64,000 nucleotides of DNA from Streptomyces sp. NBC_00576 (lineage in GTDB: Bacteria; Actinomycetota; Actinomycetes; Streptomycetales; Streptomycetaceae): contig NZ_CP107780.1 of NCBI RefSeq assembly GCF_036345175.1, forward strand, positions 7,006,001 to 7,070,000, read 5' to 3'. Position 1 is the first letter of the stretch; each line of letters begins with the position of its first letter. Positions 17,282 through 25,181 of the stretch are shown piece after piece. Below the pieces are notes generated by a model. That model was given only the letters and a program-made list of their open reading frames with translations, made no database searches and was not told where the DNA came from. The position numbers and the translations under genes were made by a program.

Positions 17282-18253
17282 TCAGTCCGGCGGTACGACG
17301 GTGATGACCACGTTCCCGACCTTCTGACCGGTCTCGACATACCGGTAGGCGTCGGCGATCTCCTCCAACGGGTAACGCCGGTCGACGACCGGCCTGAACT
17401 CCCCGGCCTCCATCAGCTCCCCGAAGTACCGCACCATCGCCTGGTCCTGAGTGGGAAAGGGAAACTTCACCTTCCGGCCCCGGAACAGCGGCGTGACGAG
17501 CGGCAGGAGCAGGTTCTGCCCGCCGGGGCCCAACTCCGAGGACAGATACGCCCCGCCGGGCTTCAACAGCCGCCTGCACTGCCCGAACGTGCTCTTGCCG
17601 ACGGCGTCGAACACCGCGTCGTAGCGCTGCTCGTCCCGGGTGAAGTCCTGCGCCGTGCGGTCGACGACCCGGTCCGCGCCGAGCCCCTTCACCAGCTCCA
17701 CGTGTGCCCCGTCGCACACCGCGGTCACCGTGGCCCCGCGCTGCTTCAGCAACTGCACGGCCGCCGAGCCGATACCGCCGGTCGCCCCGTACACGAGGAC
17801 GTCGTGCCCGGCCCCGACACCCGACTTCGTGATGAACGCCAGCGCGTAGTGCGCGCCCTCGGTACCGGGAGCGGCCTCCTCGAAGGTCACACCGGCCGGG
17901 ACGGTCGCGATGGGCCCGTCGTGCGGAACCGCCAGATACTCGGCATGGGTTCCGAACGCGCCCTCGTTGTACCCGAACACCCGGTCACCGACTGAGAAGG
18001 ACGCGACACCGCCGCCGACCGCCTCCACGGCTCCGGCGTACTCGGTGCCGAGCACGGTACGCCGTGGCCGGGTGAGCCCGGTGAGGAGACGCATGAAGAA
18101 GGGCCTGGCCGCCCGGTAGGCGCAGTCGGTCCGGTTGACGGTCGTCGCGTGCACCCTCACCAGAACGTCCTGGTCCCCGACCGGGGGCTTGTCGACCTCG
18201 ACGACCCGGACGACGTCCGGCGATCCGTACCGGTTGTGCACGGCTGCTTTCAT
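17282..18253 (-). CDS. Zinc-free medium-chain dehydrogenase / quinone-oxidoreductase-like
   Basis: A 323-residue MDR-superfamily NAD(P)H-dependent oxidoreductase. The N-terminal GroES-like domain starts MKAAVHNRYG; TEYAGAVEAVGGGVASFSVGDRVFG is the usual linker region; the nucleotide-binding motif YGATGGIGSAAVQLL is near 155. The Cys/His pattern for structural or catalytic zinc is missing, so this is the quinone-oxidoreductase type. The ATG at 18253 is chosen; upstream in-frame codons are not coding-like. Substrate unknown. Confidence 0.87.
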   Translation of the reverse strand: MKAAVHNRYGSPDVVRVVEVDKPPVGDQDVLVRVHATTVNRTDCAYRAARPFFMRLLTGLTRPRRTVLGTEYAGAVEAVGGGVASFSVGDRVFGYNEGAFGTHAEYLAVPHDGPIATVPAGVTFEEAAPGTEGAHYALAFITKSGVGAGHDVLVYGATGGIGSAAVQLLKQRGATVTAVCDGAHVELVKGLGADRVVDRTAQDFTRDEQRYDAVFDAVGKSTFGQCRRLLKPGGAYLSSELGPGGQNLLLPLVTPLFRGRKVKFPFPTQDQAMVRYFGELMEAGEFRPVVDRRYPLEEIADAYRYVETGQKVGNVVITVVPPD

Positions 18254-18416
18254 GCGCGAACCATATGTCCTGTGTCCAGGTTGGTGATCTCCCCGTGGCG
18301 GCGTCGGCGGTCGGAGAGGTGGGCAACGCGTCGGGACGATGTCCGGCTCCGCGGCCAGTCCCGGCTCGATGACCACGCCCCGCTCGACCGACTGATCACG
18401 AAGCACCTCTATCCCT

Positions 18417-19178
18417 CTATGTGAAGAACTCCGTCAACAACGGGACGAGTGCCTCGGCGGCGATGCCGTGGTCCTGTTCCTCGACGATACGTACGCGAGC
18501 ATCCGGGACCGCCGCGGCGACCGACTCGGCTGATTTCGTTGCCCAGGGAGCGCTGTTGCCGCCCGCCATCACCAGCGCGGGTACCGAAATCCGCGACAAC
18601 AGGTCAGTGGGGGCAAGGCCGTTGCCGCAGAGCAGGATGTCGTAGGCCAGCGTGTGCGCGATCGCCCGCATGGCGGGCCAGCCCGGGTCGGCCCTGACAT
18701 GCTCGATGGCCTCGGCCGGCATCCCCGTCATCGACAGGAACTGCGCCGCGGCCTCGTCACGATGGCCGGTCGACGCCAGCTCCGCCAGCCGCGCCGCGAT
18801 CGGCTCGGCCGGCCGCCCGCTGCCGGTGTACGGCGGCTCGTAGACGGCGAGTTTCCGTGCCGGCAGGCCGCGGGCGGCCGCTTCGAGCGCCAGTACGGCC
18901 CCTGAGGAGTGGCCGTAGACATACGCCGACCCACCGGTTGCCCTCACCACCGCGCCGAGATCCTCGACCTCCCGCTCCACCGCATACGTGGGGGAGTCAC
19001 CGGAATCGCCGCGCCCCCGCCGGTCGTACCGATAAACGGTGTAGCCCACGAGTTCGGCCGCGAGCTTCACACTTGTGCCCCGGTCGCAGAACGCGCCGGT
19101 GACGATGACGAGAGCGGGGCCGCTGCCGGTCCGCTCGTACGCGATGGCGGTTCCGTCGGCTGACTGGACTTGCTTCAT
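18417..19178 (-). CDS. Alpha/beta-fold hydrolase
   Basis: A 253-residue hydrolase with nucleophile elbow GHSSGA (Ser near 92), RYDRRGRGDSG, and a catalytic-His candidate in EEQDHGIA near 237. The ATG at 19178 has GGGAGAA 6 nt upstream. This start overlaps, on the other strand, the start of a frameshifted gene at 19177, so the two reading frames begin inside the same CATG. No signal peptide. Substrate unknown. Confidence 0.83.
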   Translation of the reverse strand: MKQVQSADGTAIAYERTGSGPALVIVTGAFCDRGTSVKLAAELVGYTVYRYDRRGRGDSGDSPTYAVEREVEDLGAVVRATGGSAYVYGHSSGAVLALEAAARGLPARKLAVYEPPYTGSGRPAEPIAARLAELASTGHRDEAAAQFLSMTGMPAEAIEHVRADPGWPAMRAIAHTLAYDILLCGNGLAPTDLLSRISVPALVMAGGNSAPWATKSAESVAAAVPDARVRIVEEQDHGIAAEALVPLLTEFFT

Positions 19179-19571
19179 GGTTTCTCCCGACCAGACGGTC
19201 TACGAGTACGAACGGCAGACCGCCGGCAAGCCGAAAACTCATCGCTGACGCTGCGCTTCCTCGTCGGAGCCGAGGACCCGGACGCTGTCGAGCCCCCGGT
19301 CATCGAGCACTTCCACACGGAACATCTCGGGGAGGGACTGCGAACATTCCGCTATCTCCGGCAGGACGACACCCCCGAAGTGATCGCCGCACTCCGCTAC
19401 GCCTGGCGCGACGAGGAAGTCGGCGCCGACGTGGTGCTGTGGACAGCCACCGACGACACCGCACGAGTGATCCGGGGCGCCCAGGACATCGAAGAGCTGG
19501 CGCACAAGGTGAGCGTGGCCGTCTGGAATCTCGAACCGGACGACGAGGAATCGCCGGATACGAAGTCGTAG
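19177..19571 (+). pseudogene. Small acidic protein gene with an apparent frameshift
   Basis: Coding-type third positions run from the ATG at 19177 (start MVSPDQTVYEYERQ) to about 19235, then that frame stops at a TGA. From about 19240 the next frame is clearly coding to the TAG at 19571 (LTLRFLVGAEDPDAV, then VIAALRYAWRDEEVG and DDEESPDTKS). The only start in the second frame (19170) leads through about 20 codons of poor usage. The switch lies near the A-run in CCGAAAACTC. Either the gene is broken by an indel or there is a base error. The joined product would be ~130 residues and acidic; family not recognised. Confidence 0.55.
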
Positions 19572-19762
19572 AAACACCGTCAAGCTCTCGGGCTTCCGTG
19601 TCAGGGGGTGCTCCGCCGTTGCCCGGAGTGGCGGGGTCGACGAGTCGATTGGCCCCACCTGGGTGCGAGCCGTGTGCGGCCTTGCGGCGATGGGGGCTGC
19701 CAGGCCAGAACAGCGACTGCTCGCGGCGATCCAGGCAGGGACCGCCCACCACATCGGGATCG

Positions 19763-20791
19763 TCAGAAGCGATCCGGGCGGCAACCTGACAGAGCCGACT
19801 CAACGGTTCCGTCGACCAACTCCCGTGCGACCAGGCGGCCCACGGCCGCGGCGAGCGTGACCGCCGAGTGCATCACTGCCAAGTAGAGGCCGGGGACCTC
19901 GGCGACCGGGCCGACGATCGGCTCACCGTCGGCCGGCATGGGGCGCACTCCGAGTCGGGTGCTGAGCAACTCGACGCTCCCGGCGCCATGGAAAGTGGAC
20001 CGGACGGCGGCAAGGGTCCGTTCGGGCGAGTCCGCTGCGGCGATCAGCCGGTCCGCGGCGACCTGCCGAAGATCGAAGTCCTCGGTGTTGACCACGGTGC
20101 GGACCAGACCGGCCGGGGCGCTGAGCCGGAACAGCGGGCACGGCGACGGTTCGACCGGGACGCGAACGCCGAGCGGCGCGCCCAGCGCGGCCGTGGCAAC
20201 TCCGGCCGCCAGCACCACCGTCGCACCGGAGAGGGGTCCTGCTGTCGTCTCAACCCCGGCAATCCGGCCCGCTGTATCCCGGCGGACCGCGGTAACCGGC
20301 GTGTCCAGATGCACCCGGGCTCCATGGGCGCGAGCGCCCTCGACCAGTCGCTCGGTCACGCCCACCGAGTCAACAGCGCCGTCCCCCGGCGCCCAGACAG
20401 CCCACTCCGGAGGCTGCCGAAGGTTGGGTTCGAGCGTCGCCACGGTGGCCGCGTCCACGAGCGTCTGTCCGGGTCCGGCGTCCGGCGCACTGTCCTTCCT
20501 GTTCCAGCTCAGCGAGCCGGACCAGGTCACCGGGAGTCCCGGCAACTCGGCCCCGAGTCGGTGGTACTCCGCCGTTGCGGTGGCCCGCAGCCCGGCGGCC
20601 GGAACTTTGAGCACGCCGGACGATCCGATCCAGGCGAACGAGTCCGCCGTCACGCCGGCGCCTGGCCGCCCGGCGTCGACCAACGTCACGTTGGCGCCCG
20701 CCCGGGCGGCGTGATAGGCCACCGATGCGCCGACAATGCCGGCGCCGACGACGACCAAGTTCCTACTCTCCAGTGGGCTCAACACGTTCAC
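19763..20791 (-). CDS. DAO-type FAD-dependent oxidoreductase
   Basis: A 342-residue flavoenzyme of the D-amino-acid-oxidase/glycine-oxidase fold. The FAD Rossmann motif VVVGAGIVGASVAYHAARAG is near the N-terminus, and a C-terminal GRLVARELVDG helix completes the FAD fold; LGVRPMPADGEPIVGP is typical of sarcosine/glycine oxidase-like members. The start is GTG at 20791 or the in-frame GTG at 20785; neither has a strong ribosome site. The substrate is probably a secondary or D-amine; not determinable. Confidence 0.83.
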   Translation of the reverse strand: MNVLSPLESRNLVVVGAGIVGASVAYHAARAGANVTLVDAGRPGAGVTADSFAWIGSSGVLKVPAAGLRATATAEYHRLGAELPGLPVTWSGSLSWNRKDSAPDAGPGQTLVDAATVATLEPNLRQPPEWAVWAPGDGAVDSVGVTERLVEGARAHGARVHLDTPVTAVRRDTAGRIAGVETTAGPLSGATVVLAAGVATAALGAPLGVRVPVEPSPCPLFRLSAPAGLVRTVVNTEDFDLRQVAADRLIAAADSPERTLAAVRSTFHGAGSVELLSTRLGVRPMPADGEPIVGPVAEVPGLYLAVMHSAVTLAAAVGRLVARELVDGTVESALSGCRPDRF

Positions 20792-20902
20792 GACCCTAGA
20801 GTCCGCAGCGACCGCCGGTAAACGAGGTTTAGCCGCGGGACACTGGGCCGCCCATCCGCAGGAACCCACCGGAGAACTCTGGTCGGGAGCGCTCGGAAGA
20901 AA

Positions 20903-21295
20903 TCAGGGCCTGTCCATCGTCCTCGCCCCGAGCCACTCGTCGGTCCCGTTGTCGTTGATGTGGACGAGGGTGACCTGGACCCAGGATGCCCCACCTGGAA
21001 AATCCGTGCTCATCGTGAAGTTGAACCCTCTTGTGCTGTAGTCGCAAGTGGTGCGCGTCTCGAAGCCATCACCCGGGTAAGTCTGGAACGTGGTCTGGAT
21101 ACAGCCGCTGATATGCGACTGGACCTCGCCTGTAATGCCAACAGAGCGGTTGTTGAACTGGACGCTGCCGTAGGTGCTGCCCTGTCCGCCTGGCATGCTC
21201 CAGCTCACCGGAGCAGCCGTCGCGGTTCCCGTCGCAGTCATGAGAAGTGCTGCCGCTCCAGCTGCAACACCGGTGCTGCTGAGTATCTTGCGCAT
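20903..21295 (-). CDS. Small secreted protein, unknown
   Basis: A 130-residue protein with a signal peptide at 1-28 (MRKILSSTGVAAGAAALLM, ending near TATAAP). The mature part is beta-rich with two Cys (SGCIQTTFQTY, TRTTCDYSTRGFNF), likely a disulphide. The ATG at 21295 has a GGGGGAG ribosome site in an unusually A/T-rich leader. It looks like the small exported hypothetical proteins common in Streptomyces; no function is known to me. Confidence 0.75.
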   Translation of the reverse strand: MRKILSSTGVAAGAAALLMTATGTATAAPVSWSMPGGQGSTYGSVQFNNRSVGITGEVQSHISGCIQTTFQTYPGDGFETRTTCDYSTRGFNFTMSTDFPGGASWVQVTLVHINDNGTDEWLGARTMDRP

Positions 21296-21384
21296 GATTC
21301 TCCCCCTTATTTTTTGATCAGAGCATATCAAGTTTGGCCATATGGGCTACGACGGCGGAGAGGGTTTCCGGGCTCGGAAGTCCT

Positions 21385-21481
21385 ACCGCCCAGCAGAGCA
21401 GCCGAGTTCACCCGTTACCGCAACACGGCACTCGCACACGCGGAGCCGCTCACCGACTGGTGGTCCAAGCACGGGGCGTGA
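21385..21481 (+). pseudogene. 3' remnant of an unknown gene
   Basis: A short coding-like tail in one frame (AAEFTRYRNTALAHAEPLTD, then WWSKHGA and TGA at 21479-21481) with good GC third positions and no start or upstream coding. It looks like the last ~30 codons of a gene whose 5' part is gone. Low certainty because it is so short. Confidence 0.35.
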
Positions 21482-21568
21482 GCGCGGAGCCCAGTTCGTA
21501 CTTGGAACGCACCCCGCATCTGTCCTCGGCGCTGATCGCCCGTTCCCCGGTGGCGTCGGCTGCCACGC

Positions 21569-22330
21569 TCAGGCCGTGAGTTCTGTCTGCGCTGCCACCG
21601 TGGATACGAGGTTGTGGCGGATGTACCACTCGGTGCAGAGCAGCCGCTCCCGCTCGGCGGCGGAGAGCCCGGCGATCAGCCCGGGGGCGGCTCCCCGTTC
21701 CACCTCGGTACGGTGGGCCAGCACGGCGGCGATCTTCTGTTCCAGCCAGGGGCTGACGTCGACGGTCGCGGTGACCTGCTCGTCCGGGACGCTGTACATG
21801 GCCTTGCCGGTGGGAGCCAGGTGTCCGCCCCACACCGGAATGGCCGAGTGCGGATGCGTGGCCAGGTACAGAGCGCTCGGCTGCCAGGGCTCACCGGCGT
21901 CCGGGTAGAGCCGTTCAAGTCCGGCCGCCTGGACGGCGAGCAGGGTCACCCGGTGCGTGTGCACATGATCCTCGTGGCCGGTGAGTCCGCCGTACACATC
22001 ATGGGTGACCACGACCTCCGGACGGAACTCCCGGATGTGCGCGACCAGTTGACCTACCGCTTCGTCGACGGGCGCGTCGAGGAAGCGCTGCCTGCCCGGG
22101 GCCGATGGTGGCACGCGGGAGTCGGCGTAGCCGAGCATTCGGGGCGCGCCCACACCGAGGATGCGGAGGGCTTCGGCGAGTTCGGTGGCGCGGCGGGTGT
22201 CTGCGGCCCAGGTAGCGGTGACAACTGCGGTGCGGGCGTGGGCGGTTGCGTGGCGGGCGAGGGTGCCGCCCGCCGACAGGGACTCGTCGTCGGGGTGGGC
22301 GAAGACGGCCAGGAGGCTGGGTGTGGGCAT
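21569..22330 (-). CDS. PIG-L family zinc-dependent deacetylase
   Basis: A 253-residue LmbE/PIG-L hydrolase. Zinc-binding AHPDDE lies near residues 11-16, and the third ligand is in the GHEDHVHTH motif near 125. Family members remove N-acetyl groups from sugar conjugates such as GlcNAc-inositol (mycothiol), bacillithiol precursors or glycopeptides. This is the free-standing actinobacterial type; no mycothiol genes are adjacent. The ATG at 22330 follows an AAAGGCG site. Divergent from the DUF6461-like gene. Confidence 0.87.
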   Translation of the reverse strand: MPTPSLLAVFAHPDDESLSAGGTLARHATAHARTAVVTATWAADTRRATELAEALRILGVGAPRMLGYADSRVPPSAPGRQRFLDAPVDEAVGQLVAHIREFRPEVVVTHDVYGGLTGHEDHVHTHRVTLLAVQAAGLERLYPDAGEPWQPSALYLATHPHSAIPVWGGHLAPTGKAMYSVPDEQVTATVDVSPWLEQKIAAVLAHRTEVERGAAPGLIAGLSAAERERLLCTEWYIRHNLVSTVAAQTELTA

Positions 22331-22511
22331 CGGGAGCGCCTTTCGAGGGCGGGGCGTACGGATCACGACTTCCACCGGATCACGGCGGGATGGAACGCCA
22401 TCGGAGGCGCAGGTGGTGGCCGGCGTCCGGGTGCCTTCTCCTCAGTTACGCATCCCCCGATGGGGTACGGTCCGCCCGAACGCCAGCCCTTTGACAGGCA
22501 ATCAGCCTGCG

Positions 22512-22527
22512 GTTGACCTTGGTCAAC
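22512..22527. promoter_or_regulatory. Palindrome GTTGACC-TT-GGTCAAC upstream of the DUF6461-like gene
   Basis: A perfect 7-2-7 inverted repeat 45 nt before the ATG at 22572. Its position in the 241-nt divergent spacer suits an operator. A TTGACA at about 22491 could be a -35 element, though no convincing -10 follows at normal spacing. Confidence 0.4.
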
Positions 22528-22571
22528 GCCCCGAACGCCGTTGTCAGACCCTGCTGTTACGGTCCCTGGTC

Positions 22572-23267
22572 ATGGCAGAAGACGATGGAATCGCATGGCT
22601 CGGCGAGCGATGGACGAGCGACCGCGCCGACCCCATCCTTGGTGAACAGGCGGGCCTCGTGTTCGCGGAAGGTATCGCGCCGCAGGACCTGGCGGTGGTC
22701 TTCGGAGCCGTTCCCTGGGAGATCCCTGAGCCGGTGAGTGCCGAAGCCAAGGCCATCTATGAACGGACCCACCCCCAAACGCGAGTCCCTGACGAACCCC
22801 TCGTAGCTGTCTACGGCAAGGAAGGCGATTGGTCCTTCCTCGCCGGGAACTTCGACTACCTGATCCACTTCCAACAAGGCTTCGCGCTGCCGCAGGGAAC
22901 CGGTCGGGTCGTCCTCCTCTACAACATTTCCGCCAAGGGCATGTACTGCATGCTCTACTTCAAAGACGGTCGGCTGGTGTGGAGCGACGAGATCTACGGC
23001 TACTTCGACGAAGAGGCGAAACGGAACGGCGGCCACTACTTCGACTACGCGCCGGAGATGTCCTTCCTCAACTGGGCCATGCATGAAGCAGGATGCCGTC
23101 CTGAGGTCCGCTACGTCGATGGGCACCCGGTCTTCCAGAACGAAGGCTGGATAACCGACTGGCAGCAGCGGTTCCTCAAGGGCCTGGAGATCGCGTTCGG
23201 GATCTCGGTGTGCCAGGAAACCTTCGACACAGGCGGATATCCGCTGGCGGACGTCTACTGGACCTGA
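22572..23267 (+). CDS. DUF6461-like protein, unknown function
   Basis: A 231-residue soluble protein. The start (IAWLGERWTSDRAD, then VFAEGIAPQDLAVVFGA) resembles the opening of actinobacterial DUF6461 proteins as I remember them; the rest (FDYLIHFQQGFALPQG, WITDWQQRFLKGLEIAFG) is aromatic-rich and shows no catalytic motif. The ATG is well placed after a palindromic leader. It is the last intact gene before a stretch of decayed sequence. Confidence 0.6.
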   Translation: MAEDDGIAWLGERWTSDRADPILGEQAGLVFAEGIAPQDLAVVFGAVPWEIPEPVSAEAKAIYERTHPQTRVPDEPLVAVYGKEGDWSFLAGNFDYLIHFQQGFALPQGTGRVVLLYNISAKGMYCMLYFKDGRLVWSDEIYGYFDEEAKRNGGHYFDYAPEMSFLNWAMHEAGCRPEVRYVDGHPVFQNEGWITDWQQRFLKGLEIAFGISVCQETFDTGGYPLADVYWT

Positions 23268-23327
23268 TCACTGCCGGGCCCACCGCGGGGTGGTACGCGC
23301 AAGGCTGCGCAAACTCCTTTGGGAGCG

Positions 23328-23500
23328 CTACTCGTTGCTCCAGAAGTCCAGGGCCTTGTCGATCAGTTCCTTGGCATTGGCCCCGTAGTGGGCGGCGTTG
23401 CTGAGAAGGCCGAAGTCCTTGTTGTGCAGGGCGAGTTCCGCCGGGTCGGTGATGTCCACGCCGAGTACGAGAAGTTGCGAATCGCCGCGTGAAATAAACG
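23328..23500 (-). pseudogene. 3' remnant of an unknown gene
   Basis: In one minus-strand frame about 50 codons have clean GC third positions and end in TAG at 23330-23328 (GDSQLLVLGVDITDPAEL, later NAKELIDKALDFWSNE). There is no acceptable start: an in-frame stop lies just upstream near 23503. This is the truncated 3' end of a gene at the left edge of the accessory region. Confidence 0.45.
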
Positions 23501-23551
23501 GTCAGAAGCCTGTCCGGAAAACGCGTGGCCCCTTAATGCACGTCTTCCGCA

Positions 23552-24541
23552 TCACGCGCCGCCCGCCCCTGGCTCACCTGTCGGGGTCCCCACCGTCTGC
23601 GTCGGCACGCCCGCGTCCCAGAGCTCGGCGAACCGCTGGGTCCTCAGTCTGACGTGGCCCTCATGCGCTCTCACCCGCGTCGAGGTGTTGACCTGAAGTT
23701 GATCCTGTTCGATCTCGTAGCAGGTCGCCTTGTCGAAGACGATGAATTCATCCACCAAGCCCCGCCTGACGGTCTGGGGCAGCTGTGTCCGGACGATCAC
23801 ACGTGTCTCTATGCCCAACTCTTCTTGCTCTTCGCTGAGTTGGCGCAGGTCGTAGTTGAGGTCTGTCGAGTCGGCCACGAGGAACAGCCGCCGTACCGTC
23901 ACCCCCCTCGCTATCGCCTCGCGCTGCGCCTGCAGATAGCGGGTGGCAGGCTCGCTGTTCCAGAAGTCCCGGTCCACCAAGGAGAGCGTGGTTGTGGTAT
24001 CGATGGAATGCGTGGCGCAGTTGGTAAGGATCAGTAGCCAGTCGTGGTTCTCGCCGGCGCAATCGACACTCCCGCTCTTGAGCGCCTCCATATCAACAGC
24101 GAGGCGCCGCATCAGCTCCTCGGCGAAGCGCCTCATGATGTCGGGACCCCTAGAAAGCACCTCCACCGCACTGGTGGCCAACGCGGCCACTCCGTCGGAA
24201 GGCAGCCTCTCCATCTCGCTGTAGAACTTGGTCGCCTCGCTAATCTGGGCGAAGCTCCTCACGACCGTTTCCTGTGTCTGCGCGTTGTGCTGAGGCAGCA
24301 CGGCCTTTAAGTCCCTCACCTGATTGATCAGATCGCCCAGGAGCTGAAGGATCAGGATGCAGCCACCGACAAAGATGCCGACTCCGATCTGCCACTTGGC
24401 CTCCGAGTCAGCGACCTTGGCGATGACGGACGCCAGGCCGCCCGCCGCAAGTGAGATGAGTATTTTCAACCACATCCGCCATGCGCCGGATCCCCCTCTC
24501 CACGGTGCTCCGTTCGGTTCCGGACTCGGCCCCATCGCCAT
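23552..24541 (-). CDS. Two-helix membrane-anchored protein with a PLD-like/unknown cytoplasmic domain; TTA codon
   Basis: A 329-residue protein. Two N-terminal membrane helices (about 22-42 and 50-72) are followed by a helical linker (75-130) and a ~170-residue alpha/beta domain with LLILTNCATHSIDTT, FWNSEPATRYLQAQREAIARG and VTVRRLFLV. That pattern (a 'created-new-residue' strand, then a helix ending IARGV, then a strand) recalls domains found in bacterial signalling and conflict proteins that resemble phospholipase D folds, but no HKD motif is visible. Codon 78 is TTA (24310-24308), hence probably bldA-dependent. It lies alone between two gene remnants. The ATG at 24541 follows GTGGGGGA. 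Confidence 0.6.
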   Translation of the reverse strand: MAMGPSPEPNGAPWRGGSGAWRMWLKILISLAAGGLASVIAKVADSEAKWQIGVGIFVGGCILILQLLGDLINQVRDLKAVLPQHNAQTQETVVRSFAQISEATKFYSEMERLPSDGVAALATSAVEVLSRGPDIMRRFAEELMRRLAVDMEALKSGSVDCAGENHDWLLILTNCATHSIDTTTTLSLVDRDFWNSEPATRYLQAQREAIARGVTVRRLFLVADSTDLNYDLRQLSEEQEELGIETRVIVRTQLPQTVRRGLVDEFIVFDKATCYEIEQDQLQVNTSTRVRAHEGHVRLRTQRFAELWDAGVPTQTVGTPTGEPGAGGA

Positions 24542-24578
24542 TGTGTGTCCCCCACCAGTACCCGTGTCGGTTTCTTCC

Positions 24579-24820
24579 TCAGGGCGCTGCGAAGTCCCCC
24601 CACAACAACCGGACCGTATGAAGGGACAGTTGGTTGCGGATGCGCTGCACCAGGGTCTGCCACTGCCGGGTGAAACCCGGCGTCTCCTCCAGTGTGCCCT
24701 GCGAGTTCCTGGATCACTCGGGCACGCGGCACCCACAGGTGCAGCAAGCGGTCGACGGCGCCGACAAGATCAGCGGGGCTGATCGCCGCGGACCTCCGGC
24801 ACAACGCCCGCGACACCAGC
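24579..24820 (-). pseudogene. Frameshifted C-terminal remnant of a helical protein
   Basis: From ~24819 to ~24700 one minus-strand frame is coding-like (SPADLVGAVDRLLHLWVP). From ~24697 to the TGA at 24581-24579 the adjacent frame takes over (FTRQWQTLVQRIRNQLSLHT, then VRLLWGDFAAP). Neither piece has a start. This reads as a helical C-terminal region split by an indel. It is not recognised. Confidence 0.4.
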
Positions 24821-25145
24821 AGACCGCCTGATGCGGCTGGTCTTGCGGAGGGCGCGGGCGCCTTGAAGCCCTTGACCGCGAGGCGGCCGGCGGAGCCGAG
24901 GCGACGCCGACGCCCATTTCGACGGCCTCGGGGAGTCGGACTGGGCTGGGACATCCTCCTTGAGCTGGGCTCCTGTTGGGGCGGGGGCTGGCAGCAGCAG
25001 GCGAGAGAAACTCCAGACCATGATCGAGGTCATCGCGCCGAGGAGTACCGGGACATGCACCACGTAGGGTCGCGCGCAGTCGTCCTCATGCTCAACTCAG
25101 CCTGCCCATAGGCCCATTGACCTGCATGACTGCCCGTCGTTATGT
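24821..25145. other. Intergenic stretch with no supported gene
   Basis: About 325 nt with no frame that is coding-like over a useful length. It probably holds the promoter of the carbamoyltransferase operon near its right end. Confidence 0.5.
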
Positions 25146-25160
25146 TTATCCGCCGGATAA
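25146..25160. promoter_or_regulatory. Perfect 7-1-7 palindrome ahead of the carbamoyltransferase operon
   Basis: TTATCCG-C-CGGATAA ends 21 nt before the GTG start at 25182. It is A/T-rich relative to its surroundings and would overlap or abut a -10 region (GATAAG). XRE-type regulators bind short palindromes of this kind, and the third gene of the operon encodes an XRE domain, so self-regulation is a reasonable inference. Confidence 0.55.
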
Positions 25161-25181
25161 GACAGCCGTTCGGGGGACCTG

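Noticed and set aside
24955..25145. Small RNA or riboswitch before the carbamoyltransferase gene
   Set aside because: No conserved riboswitch core or strong stem-loop set was recognised beyond the short palindrome.
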